A stretch of 60,716 nt of DNA, from the NCBI RefSeq assembly GCF_001570365.1, contig NZ_BBYK01000050.1, positions 149,724 to 210,439 of the forward strand, in the 5' to 3' direction. How positions within the stretch are numbered: the first letter of the stretch is position 1; the number at the start of each line of letters is the position of its first letter. Origin of the DNA: Microtetraspora fusca (GTDB lineage Bacteria; Actinomycetota; Actinomycetes; Streptosporangiales; Streptosporangiaceae). The notes beneath the pieces are model-generated. The model was not told the DNA's origin. It worked only from the letters and a program-made list of their open reading frames with translations, and made no database searches. Positions 17,634 through 25,580 of this stretch are shown here, in pieces. Both the position numbers and the translations under genes were made by a program.

Positions 17634-18233
17634 GTGAACCTCGAGGCACAACGCGCTCACATCCTCACCGGGCAGATGTACAACGACCTGACGGACGAAC
17701 TGGTCGCCGCTCGCCAGCGCGCCGTGCTGCTCACCAGCGCCTACAACGACAGCTTCGGCGCTCCCCAGGCCCACCGTGAGGCACTCCTGCGCGACCTGCT
17801 CGACCACGTCGGCCCCGGCGCCCACTTCGAGCCCACCTTCCGGTGCGAATTCGGCTACAACATCAGCGTCGGCGCCAACTTCTACGCGAACTTCGACGCC
17901 GTCATGCTCGACGGCGCACGAATCACGATCGGCGACAACGTCCTGCTCGGACCGCGCGTGGGCATCTACACCTCCAACCACGCCATCGATCCTGACGAAC
18001 GCGTCGCCGGGGCCTGCTACGCCAAGCCCGTGACCATCGGCGACAGCGTGTGGATCGGGGGCGGGGTCATCATCAACCCCGGCGTGACCATCGGGGACGG
18101 CGCGATCATCGGCTCCGGGTCCGTTGTCACCCGAGACGTCCCCGCACGCGTCATCGCCGCAGGCAACCCCGCCCGGGTTCTCCGCGAGATCACCGCGCAG
18201 GACGCCACCGGCTGGCACCCCGACGCCCTGTAG
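17634..18233 (+). CDS. Sugar O-acetyltransferase, maltose/galactoside type
   Basis: A 199-residue acetyl-CoA-dependent O-acetyltransferase of the LacA/Maa/NodL group. An N-terminal helical region (MYNDLTDELVAARQRAV) precedes a left-handed beta helix built of hexapeptide repeats (about residues 60-185: FGYNISVGANFYANFDAVMLD, VTIGDSVWIGGGVIINPGV). The catalytic His is in TSNHAI (about 115). It would acetylate a sugar hydroxyl. GTG 17634 has AGGGGA upstream. Substrate not inferable; no sugar cluster adjoins. Confidence 0.9.
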   Translation: MNLEAQRAHILTGQMYNDLTDELVAARQRAVLLTSAYNDSFGAPQAHREALLRDLLDHVGPGAHFEPTFRCEFGYNISVGANFYANFDAVMLDGARITIGDNVLLGPRVGIYTSNHAIDPDERVAGACYAKPVTIGDSVWIGGGVIINPGVTIGDGAIIGSGSVVTRDVPARVIAAGNPARVLREITAQDATGWHPDAL

Positions 18234-18252
18234 GCACGCCCCACATCCCCAT

Positions 18253-18396
18253 GGGCACGTCGACGTGGCGACGCTCCCCGAGGGGCACGTCGGGGTCCGC
18301 GACAGCAAAGACCAGGGCGGCCCCGTCCTGGTCTTCACGCCACGCGAGTGGGGCGCCTTCATCGGCGGCGTCAAGGACGGCGAGTTCGACCTCTAA
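18253..18396 (+). pseudogene. DUF397 protein, C-terminal fragment
   Basis: Encodes the end of a DUF397 protein: VEVA-type strand (VDVATLPEGHVGVRDSK), then GGPVLVFTPREWGAFIGGV and GEFDL. DUF397 proteins are small partners of XRE regulators in actinomycetes. The N-terminal half and start are missing. Confidence 0.65.
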
Positions 18397-18545
18397 CCCG
18401 CCATGGCGAAGGCAAGACGGCACATCTCTCCTGGCTCGGGCCACCAGCACGCCGTCGCGCGGCCAGCGTCAGCTGAGTCGATCTTTGCGCGCCGGTGCTC
18501 GCGGGCGACGGACCGAGCTGTCCGCTCGGGGTGTACGCCACGGCC

Positions 18546-18582
18546 ACTGACCTGACCTGACCTGACCTGACCTGACCTGACC
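18546..18582. repeat. Pentanucleotide tandem repeat, about seven units
   Basis: A 5-bp unit cctga is repeated six times perfectly (18551-18580) with a partial unit on each side. It ends about 17 bases upstream of the -35 element of the ArsR-SRPBCC gene. Repeats of this kind can change copy number by slippage. Confidence 0.9.
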
Positions 18583-18598
18583 AGCAGTAATGCCCCTG

Positions 18599-18630
18599 TT
18601 TGACATTAGGCAGGCAGTTACCTGCATAAT
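18599..18630 (+). promoter_or_regulatory. Promoter and ArsR operator, leaderless start
   Basis: A -35 ttgaca (18599-18604) and -10 cataat (18625-18630) frame an inverted repeat gcagg-cagtta-cctgc that fits an ArsR-type operator. The GTG start at 18637 lies only 6 bases past the -10, so transcription probably begins at or next to the start codon. Spacing of 20 bp is long, which weakens the assignment. Confidence 0.55.
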
Positions 18631-18636
18631 GCAAGG

Positions 18637-19446
18637 GTGAGCCTGGAAGCCAGAACTATGGACGTAGCCTTCAAAGCGCTGGCCGACCCCACCCGGCGCC
18701 TGCTGCTCGACCGGCTGCGTGAGCGCAACGGCCAGACGCTGGGCGAGCTGTGCGAACGCCTGGAGATGGCGCGCCAGTCGGTGACGCAGCATCTCGACGT
18801 CCTTGTCGACGCCAACCTCGTGACCGTGGTGCGGCGCGGACGGCAACGGCTGCACTACCTCAACCCGGCACCGATCCACGAGATCGAACAGCGCTGGATC
18901 GCGGAGTTCGACAGGCCACGACTGCAGATGCTCAGCGCCATCCGGAGCCAAGCCGAGGAGTACGCCATGACCGAGACATCCGTCGCCGTGCCGACCTACG
19001 TCTACGTCACCTACATCCGTGCGAGCACCGAGCAGGTGTGGCGTGCTCTGACGGACGCCGACCTGACCTCGCGCTACTGGGGGCACGCCAACGTCTCCGA
19101 CTGGCAGCCGGGTTCCTCCTGGGAGCACCGGCGGGCCGATGGATCAGAGACCGTTGACGTCGTCGGCCGGGTACTCGCCGCGGAGCCTCCGACCCGTCTT
19201 GTGATCACCTTCGAGGACAAGCCCGACGCCGCATCGCTGCGGGACCCGTCGGTGGTCACGTTCCTCATCGAGCCGCACGAAGACATCGTCCGCCTGACCG
19301 TGACCCACGAGAACCTCGCCAACCAGGAGATGCTCAACGGGATCTCGCACGGCTGGCCCGCCGTCCTGGCCAACCTCAAGTCCCTGCTCGAGACCGGCGA
19401 GGTCCTCCCCCAGGCACCCTGGGACATGCCCCGTCCGCACGCCTGA
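18637..19446 (+). CDS. ArsR winged helix fused to SRPBCC/AHSA1 domain
   Basis: A 269-residue fusion. Residues 5-95 form an ArsR-type winged helix (LADPTRRLLLDRL, LGELCERLEMARQSVTQHLDVL). Residues 115-265 form an SRPBCC AHSA1-like ligand domain (YIRASTEQVWRALTDADLTSRYWG, then GWPAVLANLKSLLE). Elsewhere these two proteins are often separate neighbours in an operon, so this one may directly couple ligand binding to DNA release. No metal-site Cys pair typical of ArsR/SmtB is present, so metal sensing is unlikely. GTG 18637 is probably leaderless; ATG 18658 is a less likely internal start. Confidence 0.85.
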   Translation: MSLEARTMDVAFKALADPTRRLLLDRLRERNGQTLGELCERLEMARQSVTQHLDVLVDANLVTVVRRGRQRLHYLNPAPIHEIEQRWIAEFDRPRLQMLSAIRSQAEEYAMTETSVAVPTYVYVTYIRASTEQVWRALTDADLTSRYWGHANVSDWQPGSSWEHRRADGSETVDVVGRVLAAEPPTRLVITFEDKPDAASLRDPSVVTFLIEPHEDIVRLTVTHENLANQEMLNGISHGWPAVLANLKSLLETGEVLPQAPWDMPRPHA

Positions 19447-19564
19447 ACCGGCCCTCGCCCCCCACGCAGTGTCCTGGACGCGGTCTTCGGCCCGGCGGGA
19501 CCGGCCGTGGCGAGACCGCCTATGCGGAGCAAAGCGACCCGGGGGGCGCCTGAAGCCCGGTCGA

Positions 19565-19596
19565 GGCCGGGCGGAGCTACGGTGTCCCGCCCGGCC
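19565..19596. terminator. Bidirectional terminator between convergent genes
   Basis: A perfect 10-bp GC-rich stem (ggccgggcgg at 19565-19574 with ccgcccggcc at 19587-19596) lies between the convergent ArsR-SRPBCC and vWFA genes and is followed by a short T-containing stretch on the plus strand. Confidence 0.65.
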
Positions 19597-19625
19597 TTGG
19601 GGTTGATTTGTTCAGGTGGGTTGGG

Positions 19626-21488
19626 TTATGGGCAGTTGCCGATATCGCTTTCGGAGGAGGCCAGGACGACGTTGGTCTTGGCCAGGCCGATGGCGTCGAC
19701 GGTGATATGGACGGCGTTTACGGTCAGGCCCTTGTCGGGGGTGGTGAACGGGGTCTGCTCGTTGAGGACGAGCTTGACGACGCCGACGTTGACGGTGGTG
19801 TTGGGTTGGACATTGGTGGGTTCTGCGATGACCACCGTGTTGCCGACCTTGAGGAAGGCGATCGTGGTGGTTCCGGTGGATCCGGCGCAGGTGGTGGTGG
19901 AGCTGGAGTTGATGGTCTTGACGGTGATCACTGGGATGCCGGTGATCCCGATGGTGGTGTCGTCGATGGAGGCGGTGGCCACGGACTTGCCGGGGAATTC
20001 GGTGGTGGCGACCTTGGCGCACAGGGTGTGCGCGATGATCAGCCCGCTGAGGGTGGCGGTGCAGGGCACCGAGGTGGCACTGGTCGAGGTGGTGGAGATG
20101 TGGCCGGTGTCGGGGAGGGGTGCGATGTTGACCAGTTGGATGCCGGCCAGGGAGGCGTCGGCGGTCAGGCCGTAGGCCCGGCCGGTCAGCCGCTGCGGCG
20201 TGACGGTGACTTGTTCGGCGCTGCACGGTGAGGTGACGGAGTTGTTGTGGGCGTCGCCGCTGTACGTGGCGGCCCACCGGTAGGTGCCGGCCGCGCCGAT
20301 GGTCACGTTGCCGGATGCGGCGGTGCCGCTGCCGGACACCGTCCCGGTACGAGTCGCGATGGGCGTCGCACAGCTGGTGTCACCAGGCCCGAACAGCTGG
20401 AACGTGACGGTGCCCGTCGGGTGGTACCCGCCGGACAGGGTCGCTGTGTCAGAGACGTTCCCGCCCGCGGGCACCGGGCCCGATGGCGTCGTGGCGATCG
20501 ACGGGGTCGCCTTTGGGACGTGTTCGGTGATCGTTTCAGTGAAGCCTGGTGACAGGACGCCGTTGAGCAGGAAGTCCACCTTGCAGGTAAGGGTGCTTCC
20601 CGGTACGGCTCCGGCGCCGACGGAGACGGTCTCAGTGAAGGTGGCATCGTCGCCATTGGTCACCGTCCGACTGCCCGGGGCCAAGGACACCGACAGGTTC
20701 GGGTCGCAGTCGCGCAGTTGGTGGGTGACCGTGACCGGCAGGTTGTGCAGGGCCGCCAGGATGGTGTCGCTGACCTCCGAGGAGTTGATGCCGGAGAACA
20801 GCCGTCCACCCGTGGCGTTGGTGATCGCGGTCGCTTGCCCGGTCGAATCCAGGCCGTACGGGTCGGACAGGTCGAACGCGAGCACGGTGATGTCGGCTGC
20901 CTGCAGGGCGCTGATCGCATCGGCCAGCGTATGGCCGTTGCTGGGGTCATGGCTGGGGGCGTCCCCGATCAGCAACACGATCCGAGAGCTGTTCGGCCGA
21001 AAGTGGACCGCCCCGGACGCGACCTGGAACAGACCGTTGATGCCGTCCTCGGGGAAGTCGCCGCCACCCGTCGCGACCAGCGAGTTGAGACCGTTGGTGA
21101 CGTCGGTCTGGTTGGCGGTGAGGTTCTGCGCCACCCGGAACGACGTCGCGTCCCACGACACGTCCCTGTACTCGGCAACCGCGAACTGCGCGTCCGGCTG
21201 CGCCGAAGCGACGTTGGACAAGATGGTGTTCGCATTGGCCTGCACGTTCGAGATGACTTCGCCCATGCTCCCTGTTGTGTCGATAAGGAACGTGATATCC
21301 GGCTTGGGCGGGATCGCCGGAGTGGACACGGTCTTGGCGATCGTCGTCGATCCGCCCGGGTCCAGGTTCAGCGTCACGTCCGCCGGGGTGACCCCAGGCG
21401 CGGCGGACGCCGTCCCTACCCCGGCCACCAGCATTGCACCGGCCACCACCACGCACACGGCGGCCCGTAATCTTCGCGTCATTCTCAC
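19626..21488 (-). CDS. Secreted von Willebrand A protein with choice-of-anchor P domain
   Basis: A 620-residue exported protein. A signal peptide ends near ASAAPG (about residue 31). A von Willebrand factor A domain spans about 60-240, with a MIDAS motif written DTTGSMG (DxTxS) and the later Asp in LLIGDAPSHDP. A DUF11-like beta region follows (about 245-330), then an Ig-like sandwich (about 335-440: GTVTFQLFGPGDTSC, YSGDAHNNSVTSPC). The C-terminal 180 residues (LTGRAYGLTAD to the end) match the choice-of-anchor P pattern. No membrane helix or LPXTG is seen. GTG 21488 is preceded by AAGGAA; ATG 21482 is the alternative. Likely a surface or matrix adhesin. Confidence 0.82.
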   Translation of the reverse strand: MRMTRRLRAAVCVVVAGAMLVAGVGTASAAPGVTPADVTLNLDPGGSTTIAKTVSTPAIPPKPDITFLIDTTGSMGEVISNVQANANTILSNVASAQPDAQFAVAEYRDVSWDATSFRVAQNLTANQTDVTNGLNSLVATGGGDFPEDGINGLFQVASGAVHFRPNSSRIVLLIGDAPSHDPSNGHTLADAISALQAADITVLAFDLSDPYGLDSTGQATAITNATGGRLFSGINSSEVSDTILAALHNLPVTVTHQLRDCDPNLSVSLAPGSRTVTNGDDATFTETVSVGAGAVPGSTLTCKVDFLLNGVLSPGFTETITEHVPKATPSIATTPSGPVPAGGNVSDTATLSGGYHPTGTVTFQLFGPGDTSCATPIATRTGTVSGSGTAASGNVTIGAAGTYRWAATYSGDAHNNSVTSPCSAEQVTVTPQRLTGRAYGLTADASLAGIQLVNIAPLPDTGHISTTSTSATSVPCTATLSGLIIAHTLCAKVATTEFPGKSVATASIDDTTIGITGIPVITVKTINSSSTTTCAGSTGTTTIAFLKVGNTVVIAEPTNVQPNTTVNVGVVKLVLNEQTPFTTPDKGLTVNAVHITVDAIGLAKTNVVLASSESDIGNCP

Positions 21489-21899
21489 GGTGTCATTCCT
21501 TCTGATGTGGCGCCATGCCACAACGGATTTGGATCGCTGGCCGTGCAGAATTTCTATGATTGCGCTACCCGGGACATCCTCTCCTCACGTGTTGGGCGCG
21601 AGCGGATACCAAATCGCATTGCTCGACAACCTCGGCGACCTTTTCAGCGTCAGCCGCTGATCAACGAGGCGGGGTGTGGCCACGGCCATATGGTGACCGG
21701 TCGGTGAATAGATGTAAATAGGCCACTTACGGCAAGTTCCCGACTGGCCACAGTCGGCCACTCCGCGCCGATGAGAGGCGCCCGCGAGAAGCGATCTTTG
21801 CCGAGATCTATTTCAGGTAGGCCCGATGAAATCAGTGATCCGCAGTTTGCCACTTGAAAAAGAGCGGCCGTTTCCAGTCCTCCGGACGGCCTGAATTGC
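21489..21899. other. Upstream region of the vWFA gene, no gene seen
   Basis: Long leader or promoter region of the vWFA gene. Short ggccac-containing repeats occur near 21720-21765. No open frame with family resemblance. Confidence 0.35.
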
Positions 21900-21995
21900 G
21901 GTTGTGAGCATCGCCGCAGAGTCGACCGACGGCCTCACACGCCCATTCGGTATCGGTCAGATCCGACGGATACGACGGCTTCCGGTCATGACTCC
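21900..21995 (-). pseudogene. IS5-family transposase N-terminal scrap
   Basis: Minus-strand translation gives YPSDLTDTEWA, the highly conserved opening of one IS5 transposase group (YPSDLTDAEW). It degenerates after about 15 residues into unrelated sequence, and the presumed ATG at 21989 is in another frame. A dead remnant. Confidence 0.5.
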
Positions 21996-22250
21996 GGCAC
22001 CCCGGCGAGGCACAACCGCTCGCGTCCAAAGCAGCGGGCGTGTAAACAGACACCACGGGCTCCTGGCTGCCGAGTTGCGTAGACAACACCTCAGCTCCCA
22101 GGAGCCCGCTCCCGTCCGTGGGTGATCACTCAAAGACGACCTCAACCAGAGCATCCCCGGCCCCGGATCCAGTGCCCAAACGCCTTATCAGCAGGCTCTA
22201 GGTACGAGACCGCGCTCAGCAAGATCGTGCAGTGACCCGAGGAACGCCGA

Positions 22251-22275
22251 AGCGGCCCCTGATCACGGGGCCGCT
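22251..22275. terminator. Hairpin upstream of glycosyltransferase
   Basis: A perfect 9-bp stem (agcggcccc, ggggccgct) with a 7-base loop and no clear T-run. It may end transcription of something lost upstream. No gene is recognisable between 22000 and 22440. Confidence 0.4.
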
Positions 22276-22441
22276 CCTGCTATAGATCAGCTGGCCGGCA
22301 GCCCGGCCGCACGTCGGTCCGATCCGCAGGTGACGATCACTAGGGTGGGCGAGTTAACACGACGGGAACGACGCATAGTGTGCCCCCTGCTCGTCCCCCA
22401 TCAGGTGACACGCCCAGCGCTACACCCATCCGGGAGACACG

Positions 22442-23326
22442 ATGACCAACCCGAAGGCCACCATCGACGTAGTGGTCCTCACCATGAACGACCGCCCCGA
22501 GCCGTTCAAACGGGCGATGGAGTCGCTCCTCTCCCAGCAGGACGTCGAGCTTCGTGTGGTCATCGTCGGCAACGGCGTCGAACCCGACTACGTTCCGGAC
22601 GGGGTCCGTACCGTGGTCTTGCCCGTGAACGAGGGCATCCCCGCCGGCCGAAACGCCGGCGCCGATGCCCTCGCCGAGCCGGACGCCGCCGAGTTCGTCT
22701 TCTTCCTCGACAACGACGCCGTCCTGCCCACCCCCGACACCCTCGCCCAGCTCGTGGCCGTCGCGCGCTGCCATCCCCAAGCGGCCTACATTCAACCGCG
22801 CATCGCCGACCCCGACACCGGCGTGACCATGCGCCGCTGGGTTCCACGCTTGCGCACCACCGATGCCACCCGTCCAGGCACGGTCACCGTCATGGCCGAG
22901 GGAGTGGTCCTCATACGCCGCGCCGACTACGAACAGGCGGGCGGCTGGCCCGGCCACTTCTTCCTTTTCCACGAAGGCATCGACCTGAGCTGGCGACTGT
23001 GGGACCTCGGACGTACCGGCTACTACGCACCGGAGATCGTCATCCACCACCCCGCCACCACCCCCTCCCGGCACGCGGACTTCTATCGTCTGGTCGCCCG
23101 CAACCGGGTGTGGCTGGCCTATCGCCGACTGCCTGCCGCCTTGGTCCCCGTCTACCTGATGACCTGGACGGTGCTCAGCATCGCCCGGATCCGGTCCCGC
23201 ACGAGTCTCGCTGTCTGGTTCGCTGGGCTGATGGAGGGACTCAAGGGCGGGCACGGGCAGCGGCGACCGATGACCTGGGGCACGGTCCTGCGGCTGGCCC
23301 GTGCTGGCCGTCCTCCGATTGTTTGA
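22442..23326 (+). CDS. Family 2 glycosyltransferase
   Basis: A 294-residue GT-A fold glycosyltransferase. The N terminus (DVVVLTMNDRPEPFKRAMESLL) and GIPAGRNAGADAL (about 75-87) bind the nucleotide sugar. The DxD-like motif is in FFLDNDAV (about 96-103), and EGIDLSWRLWDLG (about 180-192) is the ED-x-LxxR-like acceptor region typical of rhamnosyl and galactofuranosyl transferases. There is no strong membrane helix, though a hydrophobic patch at about 235-255 may touch the membrane. ATG 22442 has GGGAG upstream. Acts probably in cell-envelope polysaccharide synthesis; no partner genes lie nearby. Confidence 0.85.
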   Translation: MTNPKATIDVVVLTMNDRPEPFKRAMESLLSQQDVELRVVIVGNGVEPDYVPDGVRTVVLPVNEGIPAGRNAGADALAEPDAAEFVFFLDNDAVLPTPDTLAQLVAVARCHPQAAYIQPRIADPDTGVTMRRWVPRLRTTDATRPGTVTVMAEGVVLIRRADYEQAGGWPGHFFLFHEGIDLSWRLWDLGRTGYYAPEIVIHHPATTPSRHADFYRLVARNRVWLAYRRLPAALVPVYLMTWTVLSIARIRSRTSLAVWFAGLMEGLKGGHGQRRPMTWGTVLRLARAGRPPIV

Positions 23327-23383
23327 GCCCTCACGCGTTCGCGCTGGCAATCACAACGCCATGCGGCCCGCATCCGGCCGACC

Positions 23384-23590
23384 ACGCTGAGGCCGACAAC
23401 ATCCGGGCGGCTGGCGATCGTGTTCACCGGCGCCACCCGCAACTCCCTGGTCGTGCTGCCGCTGGCGCCGGCGCTGCCCGACGCGCTGGCCATCGCCGCA
23501 GCGGTCGTGGTCACCCAGACCCTGGTGGGGGTGGTGGGCATGGTCATCTACGTCCGTGTGCTGCCGCCCAGGCTGCTGCCCCTCCGTTAG
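23384..23590 (+). pseudogene. Arsenite efflux permease (ACR3/ArsB-like), C-terminal fragment
   Basis: The frame ending at TAG 23588 reads RLAIVFTGATRNSLVVLPLA, then AAAVVVTQTLVGVVGMVIYV, matching the last two helices of bile-acid-symporter-superfamily arsenite permeases (TRNSLVVLPLA is a hallmark). The preceding eight or so helices are absent, so it cannot function. Confidence 0.65.
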
Positions 23591-23744
23591 CTGCTCAGCG
23601 AGCGGCTGTGGTCGGAAGCGTCGATGCCAGTAACCAGCAGGACTCTGCTCCATGGCCCATTTCTGCCGTATTCTCGGCCGCCCCTTCGGGGCGCTCCGGT
23701 AAGGAGACCGGGAGTAGACGGCGAGCCTGGGGGATGATGCTCGT

Positions 23745-24203
23745 GTGCTGATCCGTATCGAGGCATCCGACCTGCCAGGGCGGGAATGCGGCCAGACGCC
23801 CGGTTTCCCGGGCTATCGCAACATCCATGTCGGCGTGCAGCGGCGGGACTGCCGTAACGAGCTTCTCGACCTGCACCCGGGAGATGCCCCCTCTGCGGTC
23901 TGGGAGCTGGAGGTGACCGCGACCTGTGGGGAGACCGGCTGGGATCTCCGGGGCCCGTTTGTGCAGGGCAGGCCGGGCGGCCGGTTTGTGTACCTGTCGT
24001 GGGGCGCGGTCGATGACGCCGGGATGTTTGCGATGTTCCGGCGGGCGAAGCTGTGGTTCGACTGCATCCCTGTGGCCGTGCTGGACGCTGCGGTGAACAA
24101 TGGCCTACTGGTAGCCCATCTAGGGCTGACGGATTCGCGCGGTCAACCGTTGTGCGCGGCGGTCCGTCCGCCGCTGGTGAAGTGGTCCGCTCCCACAGTC
24201 TGA
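23745..24203 (+). CDS. DUF5990 family protein
   Basis: A 152-residue protein matching DUF5990: RIEASDLPGRECG, NIHVGVQRR, ATWELEV-like strand, RGPFVQGRPGGRFVYLSWG, VDDAGMFAMFRRAKLW, and LGLTDSRGQPLCAAVRPP. The family is widespread in actinomycetes and other soil bacteria with no assigned function. GTG 23745 follows GGGGGAT. It lies between an arsenite permease relic and a truncated merR, but nothing links it to metal resistance. Confidence 0.8.
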   Translation: MLIRIEASDLPGRECGQTPGFPGYRNIHVGVQRRDCRNELLDLHPGDAPSAVWELEVTATCGETGWDLRGPFVQGRPGGRFVYLSWGAVDDAGMFAMFRRAKLWFDCIPVAVLDAAVNNGLLVAHLGLTDSRGQPLCAAVRPPLVKWSAPTV

Positions 24204-24219
24204 TGCCCGCTGGAGGACG

Positions 24220-24492
24220 TCAAGCGCCGGCCGCCGGTTCGGCGAGGATGCTGCACACCTCGCCGCTCGCGCATTGCGCGGGATTGGTGGCGGCTGCGCG
24301 GCGTTGCAGGCGCCGCAGGACGTCTCGGGCCTGCGCGAGCTCGGTCAGGCGCTGCTCGATCTGGGCCAGGTGCTGGTCGATCAGGTCGGTGACGTGTCGG
24401 CAGGGGGCCTGGCCACCATCGCGGATCGCCAGGACGCCGCGGATCTCGGCGAGGGTGAGGCCCGCGGCCTGGGCAGCGCGGATGAACCCCAA
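24220..24492 (-). pseudogene. Heavy-metal MerR regulator lacking its DNA-binding domain
   Basis: About 90 residues that match the C-terminal two-thirds of a mercury/zinc-type MerR: FIRAAQAAGLTLAEIRGVL, the long dimerisation helix (LIDQHLAQIEQRLTELAQARD), and a metal loop with three Cys (QAPC, PAQC, EVC). The N-terminal 45 residues with the helix-turn-helix are missing; upstream sequence does not restore them. The operator such a protein would bind is intact 30 bases away, at 24522. Confidence 0.75.
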
Positions 24493-24521
24493 TCGGGCAA
24501 CGGCCTCGTCAGAGCCTACGC

Positions 24522-24553
24522 TTGACCTTCCAGCGCACTGGAAGGTCTACGGT
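24522..24553 (+). promoter_or_regulatory. MerR-type metal-responsive promoter and operator
   Basis: A -35 ttgacc (24522-24527) and -10 tacggt (24548-24553) are separated by 20 bp that contain a perfect 10-bp inverted repeat, gaccttccag-cgca-ctggaaggtc. This matches the heavy-metal MerR operator layout closely. It reads toward the thioredoxin-like gene at 24556. Confidence 0.85.
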
Positions 24554-24555
24554 CC

Positions 24556-24909
24556 ATGGTGAGCGACCACACATCTGCCCAGGACCAGGAGGCCGCCATG
24601 CTGGAGCTGGCAGTGCTGACAGTGCCGGACTGCCCGAACGAGGCTGTCGTGCGCGAGCGGCTCGCCCAGGCCCTCACCGGACACCCGGACGTGTCGATCA
24701 CCCACCAAGTGATCGACAACGAGGCGGACGCGGCCCGGCTGGGGATGCACGGCTCTCCAACCCTGCTGATCAACGGGGTCGACGTCTTCACCGCGCCGAA
24801 TACCCCGGCCAGCCTCTCCTGCCGCCTCTACCACGACGAGAGCGGCCCGACCGGCGGCGCCCCATCGGTGGCAGCACTGCGCGAGGCGCTCCGGTACGAC
24901 GCCGGATGA
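24556..24909 (+). CDS. Small thioredoxin-like protein annotated in mer loci
   Basis: A 117-residue thioredoxin-fold protein starting ATG 24556, or ATG 24598 (MLELAVLTVPDCPNE), which has a better ribosome binding site (GGAGGCC). The CPN active-site region at VPDCPNE keeps a single Cys. GMHGSPTLLINGVDVF is the cis-Pro loop, and SCRLYHDESGPTGGAPSVAALREAL is the usual C terminus. Similar proteins are found beside merR in actinobacteria and often mislabelled alkylmercury lyase. The -10 element at 24548-24553 is too close for the first ATG, supporting 24598. Confidence 0.7.
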   Translation: MVSDHTSAQDQEAAMLELAVLTVPDCPNEAVVRERLAQALTGHPDVSITHQVIDNEADAARLGMHGSPTLLINGVDVFTAPNTPASLSCRLYHDESGPTGGAPSVAALREALRYDAG

Positions 24910-25055
24910 CATTGCCGACAACGAAACAAAGGACGAGCCAACCATTCACCGGATCGGACGGGGCGTTGTAGGACAGGACGCGGCGCCCGGCCACGGCCTG
25001 GAGGAGCTCGGGGACGACGTCCTGCCACGGCGGTGCGTCCTTGAGTTCGGCGGTA

Positions 25056-25520
25056 TCAGCCGAACCAGCCGGGGACGTCGAGACGGAACACGTCCTGCGG
25101 GGTGACCGCGCGCAGGTCGGCCTCCAGCGCGCGGAGCCGCTCCTCCCCCAGTTTCGCGGCCCAGCCCGCCCGCAGTTCCTCGAAGATCCGCGCCGACCTG
25201 GTCAGCGCGTCCAGGCCGCGCGGCGTCAGCCGTACGATCTTACGTCGCGTGTCGTACGGGTCGCGGACGCGCTCGACGTAGCCGAGGCGTTCCAGCGTGT
25301 CGACGGTCTTTCCGGCGGCCTGCTTGGAGACCCCGAGCGTCCGGCCCAGCTCGACCGCGGTCGTGCCGCGCATGCCGATCGCCTGCATGACGAACCCGTG
25401 CATCGGCCGCATCTCCGGATGCCCCTGCCGGGCGAGCTCGGCGTGCAGCGCGTCGATGAGGGTGCGAAATCCCAGGAAGAGCCGCAGGGGCAGCTCGAAG
25501 CCGGGAGGGTCGTTTGACAC
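25056..25520 (-). CDS. MarR-family regulator
   Basis: A 154-residue MarR winged-helix dimer: MRGTTAVELGRTLGVSKQAAGKTVDTLERLGYV is the recognition region, followed by the wing DPYDTRRKIVRLTPRG. It faces the tandem cupin genes across a gap with two matching quasi-palindromes, so it probably represses both directions and is released by a small ligand. GTG 25520 fits better than TTG 25529 because an AGG lies about 10 bases upstream. The protein start overlaps the first operator, which suits autorepression. Confidence 0.88.
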   Translation of the reverse strand: MSNDPPGFELPLRLFLGFRTLIDALHAELARQGHPEMRPMHGFVMQAIGMRGTTAVELGRTLGVSKQAAGKTVDTLERLGYVERVRDPYDTRRKIVRLTPRGLDALTRSARIFEELRAGWAAKLGEERLRALEADLRAVTPQDVFRLDVPGWFG

Positions 25521-25522
25521 GA

Positions 25523-25562
25523 TAGACAACCTGGTTCACTATTTAGACAACGTAGTTGCCTA
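25523..25562. promoter_or_regulatory. Two MarR operator palindromes 21 bp apart
   Basis: tagacaacctggttcacta (25523-25541) and tagacaacgtagttgccta (25544-25562) share the frame tagacaac-N3-gtt-N2-cta. Their starts are 21 bp apart, placing them on the same helix face. They fill the gap between marR and the first cupin gene. Confidence 0.7.
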
Positions 25563-25580
25563 GTTTAGGAGACGCAGACC

